Assembly (NCBI GenBank): GCA_040235415.1
Contig: JBECKR010000060.1
Coordinates: 1-6,450 of the forward strand
From: JBECKR01 sp040235415
GTDB lineage: Bacteria; Acidobacteriota; Polarisedimenticolia; Polarisedimenticolales; Polarisedimenticolaceae
Direction: 5' to 3'
DNA length: 6,450 nucleotides
Shown in pieces: positions 1 through 4,627 of the stretch. Made by a program: the position numbers and the translations under genes. Position 1 is the first letter of the stretch, and every line of letters begins with the position of its first letter. Below the pieces are notes generated by a model, which searched no databases, had not been told where the DNA came from, and saw nothing but the letters and a program-made list of their open reading frames with translations.

Positions 1-3
1 CAT

Positions 4-26
4 GATCCGGGGCAGCGCCCCGGGTC
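4..26 (+). promoter_or_regulatory. GC-rich hairpin abutting the ATPase gene's ribosome binding site
   Basis: Bases 4-13 pair with bases 17-26: a 10-base stem with one T-G wobble and a three-base AGC loop; the inner seven pairs are all G-C. No T-run follows, so it does not look like an intrinsic terminator. The Shine-Dalgarno GGAG at 27-30 begins one base after the stem and lies 8 bases before the ATG at 39. It could modulate ribosome access or mRNA stability at the head of the ATPase gene, or be a chance product of high GC. A TGA at 3-5 could be the end of an upstream gene, but too little sequence is present to tell. No promoter is recognisable in these 38 bases. Confidence 0.35.
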
Positions 27-38
27 GGAGAGCCCACG

Positions 39-1691
39 ATGGCTGACGAGCTGCGGAGCCAGGAAAGAGCCGCCGAGCGGATCGGGGAGGGCCCCGGCGA
101 CGAGGACGTGTTCTCCGAGGAGCTGCAGGCCCAGCGCGTGGCCCAGCGCCTGGAGCTGGAATACGTCGACCTGGAGCACTTCGAGATCGACCCCGAGTTG
201 TTCCGGCAGATCCCCGTCGACCTGATGTTCCGCTACAACTTCGTGCCCCGGCATCGCACGGAAACCGGCCTGTCGGTCGTGGTCGCGGATCCGACCGACG
301 TGCTGATGATCGACGAGCTGGAGCTGCTGCTGGGAACCAGCATCGAGGTCTGCGTGGGGACCCAGACCGCGATCCAGGAGATCCTGAAGAAGAGCGAGTC
401 CTCCCAGCGCGTGCTCGAGGAGGCCACCGAGGAGTTCCGCATCCAGATCGTCACGGAGGACGACGAGACCGGCGAGGAAACGCTCAGCATCGACCGCATG
501 ACGTCGGACTCCTCGCCGATCATCAAGCTTGTGGACTCCACGATCTTCAACGCCCTGCAGCGCCGCGCGTCGGATATCCACATCGAGACGCGCGATCGCG
601 AGGTGGTGATCAAGTACCGCATCGACGGCGTGCTGTACCAGGCGATGGATCCGATCGACAAGAAGTTCCACTCCACGATCATCTCGCGCATCAAGGTCAT
701 GTCCGAGCTGGACATCTCGGAGAAGCGGATTCCCCAGGACGGCCGCTTCAAGCTGCGCATCAAGGGACGCACGGTGGACTTCCGCGTGTCGATCATGCCC
801 AGCGTCCACGGCGAGGACGCGGTCATCCGCGTGCTGGACAAGGAGTCGGCCAACGAGGAGTTCAGCCAGCTCAGCCTGGAGGTCTGCGGCTTCGAGGACC
901 GCGACAAGCAGCGCCTGCGCCGCTACATCAAGGAGCCCTACGGCATGGTCCTGGTCACCGGCCCGACCGGATCGGGCAAGACCACCACGCTGTACGCCTG
1001 CCTGTCCGAGATCAAGAACGAGGAAGACAAGATCATCACGATCGAGGACCCGGTCGAGTACCAGCTGCCGGGCATCACCCAGATCCCGGTCAACGAGAAG
1101 AAGGGGCTGACCTTCGCCCGCGGCCTGCGCTCGATCCTGCGCCATGACCCGGACAAGGTCATGGTCGGCGAGATCCGGGACGAGGAGACCGCACAGATCG
1201 CGATCCAGTCGGCGCTGACCGGACACCTCGTGTTCACGACCGTCCACGCGAACAACGTCGTCGACGTCCTGGGCCGGTTCCTGAACATGAAGGTCGAGCC
1301 GTACAACTTCGTCTCGGCTCTGAACTGCATCCTGGCGCAGCGCCTGGTCCGTCTGATCTGCGCGACCTGCAAGCGCCCGGTGAGCGCGGGCCGCGACCTG
1401 CTCGTCGAGTCCGGTCTCGATCCGGCGCGCTACTCGGACTACACGTTCTACGAGGGGCGGGGCTGCATCGACTGCAACGGCACGGGGTATCGCGGGCGCA
1501 CCTCGATCGCCGAGCTGCTGGACATGTCGGATCGTATCCGGGAGATGATCCTGCAGCGGCGGCCGGCGGCCGACATCAAGCGGGCCGCCAAGGAGGAGGG
1601 CATGACGTTCCTGCGGGAAGCGGCGTTGGCCAAGGTGTTCGCCGGGAAGACGACGCTGCGCGAGATCAACAAGGTGACGTTCGTCGAGTGA
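39..1691 (+). CDS. gspE: GspE/PilB-family secretion/pilus assembly ATPase
   Basis: A 550-residue cytoplasmic hexameric ATPase of the type II/IV secretion superfamily, expected to drive pilus or pseudopilus assembly by ATP hydrolysis. Visible in order: an N-terminal GspE-N/MshEN-like domain (about residues 36-117); an acidic linker (about 135-155); the N2 domain with PIIKLV (160-165) and ASDIHIE (177-183); Walker A GPTGSGKTT (308-316); Asp box IEDPVEY (335-341); Walker B region VMVGEIRDE (374-382); His box ALTGHLVFTTVHANN (392-406); and a tetracysteine zinc site, C441/C444 and C476/C479. Length is close to usual PilB/GspE proteins and all catalytic motifs are intact. The ATG at 39 has GGAG 8 bases upstream. 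The PilMNOP-like genes downstream suggest a PilB-like role, but the family alone does not separate PilB from GspE. The tetracysteine argues against PilT, the retraction ATPase. Leucine codons are strongly CTG-biased (about 40 CTG to 6 CTC by hand count), unlike the next gene. Confidence 0.96.
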   Translation: MADELRSQERAAERIGEGPGDEDVFSEELQAQRVAQRLELEYVDLEHFEIDPELFRQIPVDLMFRYNFVPRHRTETGLSVVVADPTDVLMIDELELLLGTSIEVCVGTQTAIQEILKKSESSQRVLEEATEEFRIQIVTEDDETGEETLSIDRMTSDSSPIIKLVDSTIFNALQRRASDIHIETRDREVVIKYRIDGVLYQAMDPIDKKFHSTIISRIKVMSELDISEKRIPQDGRFKLRIKGRTVDFRVSIMPSVHGEDAVIRVLDKESANEEFSQLSLEVCGFEDRDKQRLRRYIKEPYGMVLVTGPTGSGKTTTLYACLSEIKNEEDKIITIEDPVEYQLPGITQIPVNEKKGLTFARGLRSILRHDPDKVMVGEIRDEETAQIAIQSALTGHLVFTTVHANNVVDVLGRFLNMKVEPYNFVSALNCILAQRLVRLICATCKRPVSAGRDLLVESGLDPARYSDYTFYEGRGCIDCNGTGYRGRTSIAELLDMSDRIREMILQRRPAADIKRAAKEEGMTFLREAALAKVFAGKTTLREINKVTFVE

Positions 1692-1704
1692 GGGTGAGGG
1701 CCGG

Positions 1705-2718
1705 ATGAACGCTGTCTCGAACCTGGTCGATCGCCTCGGGACGTACGCCACGCGGCGTCTCGCGGTGCTCCGGCCGGTGTATCCGCCGGTGGCGATCGAG
1801 CTCGACGCCGACGGTATCGTCCTGGTGCGATTGAAACGGGGCCGGAGGGGCGCGACCGCGCTCGAGGCGCACCGCATCGCGTCGATGCCGGAGGACGGCC
1901 GCGCCGCATCGATCTTCCGTCCGATGCTCGGGCCGTCGGAAGAGATCTCGAAGAGGATCCGGGAGGCGTTCGAGGCGACCGGGACGAAACCCGGCAGGGT
2001 CTCGGTCGTGCTTCCGGACAACCTCGCGAAGGTCTCGCTGCTCCAGCTTCCAGAGCGGCCGGCGTCGAGCCGGCATCTCGACGAGATCGTACGATTCAAG
2101 CTGCGTAGGGCGGTTCCCTTCCGTCTCGACGAAGCGGTTCTCACCTACCAGGTCCTGGACGGCGAGAGCGCGGAGGTCAACGTCCTCGTCGCGGTGCTGC
2201 GCCGAGGCGTCGTCGAGCAGTACGAGCGTATGATCGAGGCCGCGGGGGCGCGGCCCGGGCTGATCGACCTGTGCACGCCGAATCTCGTCAACCTGTGCCG
2301 CCCGCGGATCGCGGAGCTCGCCGCCGGCGGCGCGGACGTCGCGCTGCTGAACTGCGCGGCGGGCTATTTCTCCCTCGTGATCGTGCGCGCCGGAAACCTC
2401 ATCTTCTACCGCTGCAAGTCGCTTCCCGCGCCCGAAGAGCAAGCCGAACGCGCGGTGCTGACCCGCGAGGTGGCGAACTCGATCGCCTATTACCGCGAGA
2501 AGCTCGGCGGCGACGGCCTCGACACCGTGCTCGTGCGCACGGTGTCGAAGCCGCTGGACGAGCTCCGCGGGAAGCTCTCGAGCCTGGGGTTCGCCCGGGT
2601 CGAGGCCGTCGATCCCTCGAGCACCCTGGGGCTCGGCGAGGGCCTCCGGCTCGACCCGGCGATGGCCCAGCGGATCGCTCCGGCGGTCGGCGCCGCGGCC
2701 GGGAGGGGGCGGCCATGA
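1705..2718 (+). CDS. pilM: Divergent PilM-like actin-fold assembly protein
   Basis: A 337-residue protein assigned to PilM (cytoplasmic, FtsA/actin-like; the same fold as the cytoplasmic part of GspL). PilM normally binds the PilN N-terminal tail and helps form a ring below the inner membrane. Support: the segment RFKLRRAVPFRLDEAVLTYQ (130-149) matches the PilM pattern of a charged helix, 'iPF..dea' and an aromatic strand; VAIELDADGIVLVRL (29-43) and VALLNCAAGYFSLVIV (212-227) lie where the two phosphate-binding strand-loop-strand motifs belong; and the pilN-like gene follows directly. Both phosphate loops lack the usual D-I-G core, so ATP binding may be lost. About 25 extra residues, basic and possibly amphipathic, precede the first strand. 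The ATG at 1705 follows GAGGG (1696-1700), only 4 bases away, with AGGG at 1691-1694 as an alternative. The stop overlaps the next start in ATGA. It could equally be called GspL cytoplasmic-domain-like. Confidence 0.82.
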   Translation: MNAVSNLVDRLGTYATRRLAVLRPVYPPVAIELDADGIVLVRLKRGRRGATALEAHRIASMPEDGRAASIFRPMLGPSEEISKRIREAFEATGTKPGRVSVVLPDNLAKVSLLQLPERPASSRHLDEIVRFKLRRAVPFRLDEAVLTYQVLDGESAEVNVLVAVLRRGVVEQYERMIEAAGARPGLIDLCTPNLVNLCRPRIAELAAGGADVALLNCAAGYFSLVIVRAGNLIFYRCKSLPAPEEQAERAVLTREVANSIAYYREKLGGDGLDTVLVRTVSKPLDELRGKLSSLGFARVEAVDPSSTLGLGEGLRLDPAMAQRIAPAVGAAAGRGRP

Positions 2719-3392
2719 GGCAGGCGCTCGACCTCAACCTCGCCACGCGCCCGTTCCGCAACAACACCCTGCCCTGGAGCGGCGCGATCGTGGGGCTCGC
2801 GGCGGTGGTCGCCCTCACCGCCTGGAACGTCTCGACGTACCGGCGGCACGCCAGGGAGCTCGCGGACCTCCAGGGAAAACTCGGGAGCTACGAGTCGCGT
2901 ATGGCGGCGCTCGACGCGCGGGAGCGCGCCGCGCAGCGCGGGATCGAGGCGTTCGACCTCAAGGCGCTCGAGGCTCAGACCTCCCGCGCGAACGACGTCA
3001 TCGCGCTGAAGGCGTTCTCCTGGACCCGGCTGTTCAACCGCTTGGAGGAGGTCCTGCCGTACGACGTCCGGATGACCACGATCCGGCCGGCCCTGAGCAT
3101 CGGCGGCCGGTCCCAGGAGACCTTCGTCTCGAACGCCGAGGCCGGCGCCGTCCCGGTCGAGGTCGACGGTGCCGCGAAGACGCTCGACGCGTTCTTCGAG
3201 TTCGAGGGCGCGCTCCTGATGGACCCGCACTTCGACCGCGTCGAACCCGAACGCCAGGACCGCGCGGAGAACGAGGAGATCGTGTTCGCGCTGCGCTTCC
3301 TGTACTACCCGGAGGGGAACGCGCCCGGGGACGCCCAGGGCGCCGCGGCGGTGGCCGAGGCCGCGGCTCCGGCGCGGGGGAGCCGGCCATGA
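2715..3392 (+). CDS. pilN: PilN-like inner-membrane assembly protein
   Basis: A 225-residue bitopic inner-membrane protein. The cytoplasmic N-terminus carries NLATRPFRN (8-16), the hallmark of the PilN tail that docks into PilM. A single membrane segment spans about residues 22-40, followed by a charged, probably coiled-coil stretch (about 43-95) and a periplasmic ferredoxin-like region starting near FSWTRLFNRLEEVLP (101-115), a typical PilN sequence. The C-terminus (about 200-225) is an Ala/Gly/Pro-rich tail with no recognisable fold. The start is ATG 2715: GGAGG (2702-2706) sits 8 bases upstream, and the docking motif follows at once. The same frame is open back to 2271, but that extension lies inside pilM and reads as Arg/Gly-rich nonsense. 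It overlaps pilM by four bases and the pilO-like gene by four bases, consistent with coupled translation of PilM, PilN and PilO in fixed ratio. Confidence 0.9.
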   Translation: MRQALDLNLATRPFRNNTLPWSGAIVGLAAVVALTAWNVSTYRRHARELADLQGKLGSYESRMAALDARERAAQRGIEAFDLKALEAQTSRANDVIALKAFSWTRLFNRLEEVLPYDVRMTTIRPALSIGGRSQETFVSNAEAGAVPVEVDGAAKTLDAFFEFEGALLMDPHFDRVEPERQDRAENEEIVFALRFLYYPEGNAPGDAQGAAAVAEAAAPARGSRP

Positions 3393-4000
3393 CGCGCCCG
3401 ACGTTCGACATCCGGCAATCCGGCCGGACGATCGTGACGGTGCTCCTGATCGGCCTCGTCGCGAACGTCGCCGCCTGGCTCGCGATCGTGAGGCCGACGG
3501 TCGAGCGGCACCGCATGCTGGTGCAGGAGAGCGATCCCCAAATCAAGGAGCTCGTACGACGGGAGCGCGAGGTCGGGCAGCGCGAGGCGTTCCTGGAATC
3601 GCTGCGCGCGGCCGAGAACGATCTCGCGACGCTCCGGCAGGACGTGCTGTCCTCCAAGCAGCGACGGCTCGTCACCGTCCAGCTCGAGCTCGCGAAGCTC
3701 GCGCAGCGGTTTCGAATCAACCTCCGGCGGGTGCGGTACTCGACGACGTACCTCGAGCGCGAGGGGCTCGAGCATCTCGCCATGGTGGTGCCGCTCGAGG
3801 GCGGCTACGCGAACCTCAGGAGCTTCATCCAGGCGGTCGAGAGCTCCGACAAGTTCCTGCTGATCGAGAGCGTCGTGCTGGACGAGGCGAAGGACGGCGG
3901 CTCGCTGCTGCAGCTCAACATCACGCTCGGGACCTACTTCAACAACCCCGAGCTCCTCAAGGAGGGCGCGCAATCCGTGCGCCGCCGGCGAGGCGCGTGA
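3389..4000 (+). CDS. pilO: PilO-like inner-membrane assembly protein
   Basis: A 203-residue bitopic protein that should pair with PilN through periplasmic ferredoxin-like domains and link to the PilP-like protein (family knowledge; GspM is the type II counterpart). Seen: a short cytoplasmic N-terminus, one membrane segment at about residues 14-34, a long charged coiled-coil-like helix (about 37-105), then VVPLEGGYANLRSFIQAVE (133-151) and a beta-rich end through LQLNITLGTYF (174-184). The PLEGGYANLRSFI stretch followed by 'FLLIESVVLDE' is the typical PilO core. ATG 3389 is preceded by GGAG at 3379-3382, 6 bases away, and overlaps the pilN stop as ATGA. The C-terminus is basic (RRRRGA). Length matches the usual 200 or so residues of PilO. 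Confidence 0.88.
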   Translation: MTRPTFDIRQSGRTIVTVLLIGLVANVAAWLAIVRPTVERHRMLVQESDPQIKELVRREREVGQREAFLESLRAAENDLATLRQDVLSSKQRRLVTVQLELAKLAQRFRINLRRVRYSTTYLEREGLEHLAMVVPLEGGYANLRSFIQAVESSDKFLLIESVVLDEAKDGGSLLQLNITLGTYFNNPELLKEGAQSVRRRRGA

Positions 4001-4611
4001 TGGCGAGGAAGCTCTCCCGCCGGGAGATCGGGCTGATCGCCGCCCTCGTCCTCGCCGCCGTGCTGTACCTGCGGTACGGCGGGCTGGGATCGTCGCCCGG
4101 GCCCAGCTCCGCCCCGCCGGTGGACGCGAAGCAGGCGGCCGCGATGGCCGACCCGCCGGTCGTGCACATGAACCTGCTGGCGGCGGCCGAGGTGCCGTAC
4201 GACGTCGACGGCCGCGACCTGTTCAAGTACTCCAAGCGCCCTCCGACCGCGGAGGAGCTCGCGGCGGAGCGCGAGCGGCTACGGAGGCTGGCGGAGCAGG
4301 AGAAGGCGGCGAACGCCGCGCGGCAGAAGGCCATGGAGCAGCGTGCGGCGCAGCAGGCGGCCGCGCCGCCGCCGCGCCCCGTCGAGCCGCAGCCGCCGCG
4401 CGTGCCGTTCAAGTACCTCGGGTACTTCGGGCCCAAGGACGACAAGATCGCCGTGTTCGAGGACAACAAGGAGATCGTGCTGGCGAGGGCCGGCGACGTG
4501 CTCCGGGACCAGTTCAAGCTCGTCGAGATCGAATACGAATCGGCGGTCATCGGGTACACCAAGCCCGAGTTCGCGAACAAGACGCAAAAGCTGACGATGT
4601 CGCGTCGGTGA
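4000..4611 (+). CDS. PilP/GspC-like periplasmic linker protein
   Basis: A 203-residue protein with a predicted N-terminal membrane anchor (about residues 10-26), a Pro/Ser linker, the motif GRDLFKYSK (71-79), an Ala/Glu/Arg-rich probable coiled coil (about 84-122), a Pro-rich stretch (122-136) and a small beta domain (about 136-188, beginning PFKYLGYFGPKDDKIAVF). The last resembles the HR domain of GspC and the C-terminal domain of PilP, which bind the N0 domain of the secretin; position between pilO and the secretin fits exactly. PilP is usually a lipoprotein; here there is no lipobox, and the uncleaved-looking anchor is more GspC-like, hence no gene symbol. I chose ATG 4000, which has GAGG (3990-3993) 6 bases upstream and shares one base with the pilO stop (TGATG). 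A GTG at 3997 is an in-frame alternative adding one residue, but only 3 bases from that GAGG. Confidence 0.75.
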   Translation: MARKLSRREIGLIAALVLAAVLYLRYGGLGSSPGPSSAPPVDAKQAAAMADPPVVHMNLLAAAEVPYDVDGRDLFKYSKRPPTAEELAAERERLRRLAEQEKAANAARQKAMEQRAAQQAAAPPPRPVEPQPPRVPFKYLGYFGPKDDKIAVFEDNKEIVLARAGDVLRDQFKLVEIEYESAVIGYTKPEFANKTQKLTMSRR

Positions 4612-4627
4612 TCGAGCGGGGGACGCC

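Noticed and set aside
4..26. Intrinsic transcription terminator
   Set aside because: The stem is strong but is followed by GGAGAGCCC rather than a T-run.
233..1372. Minus-strand open frames opposite the ATPase gene
   Set aside because: They are shadows of a gene with intact Walker A, Walker B, Asp box, His box and tetracysteine motifs; their Ser/Arg-rich products match no family.
2271..2714. N-terminal extension of the PilN-like gene back to 2271
   Set aside because: The extension overlaps the PilM-like gene and encodes Arg/Gly-rich sequence without any domain; ATG 2715 has a strong Shine-Dalgarno and is followed at once by the PilN docking motif.
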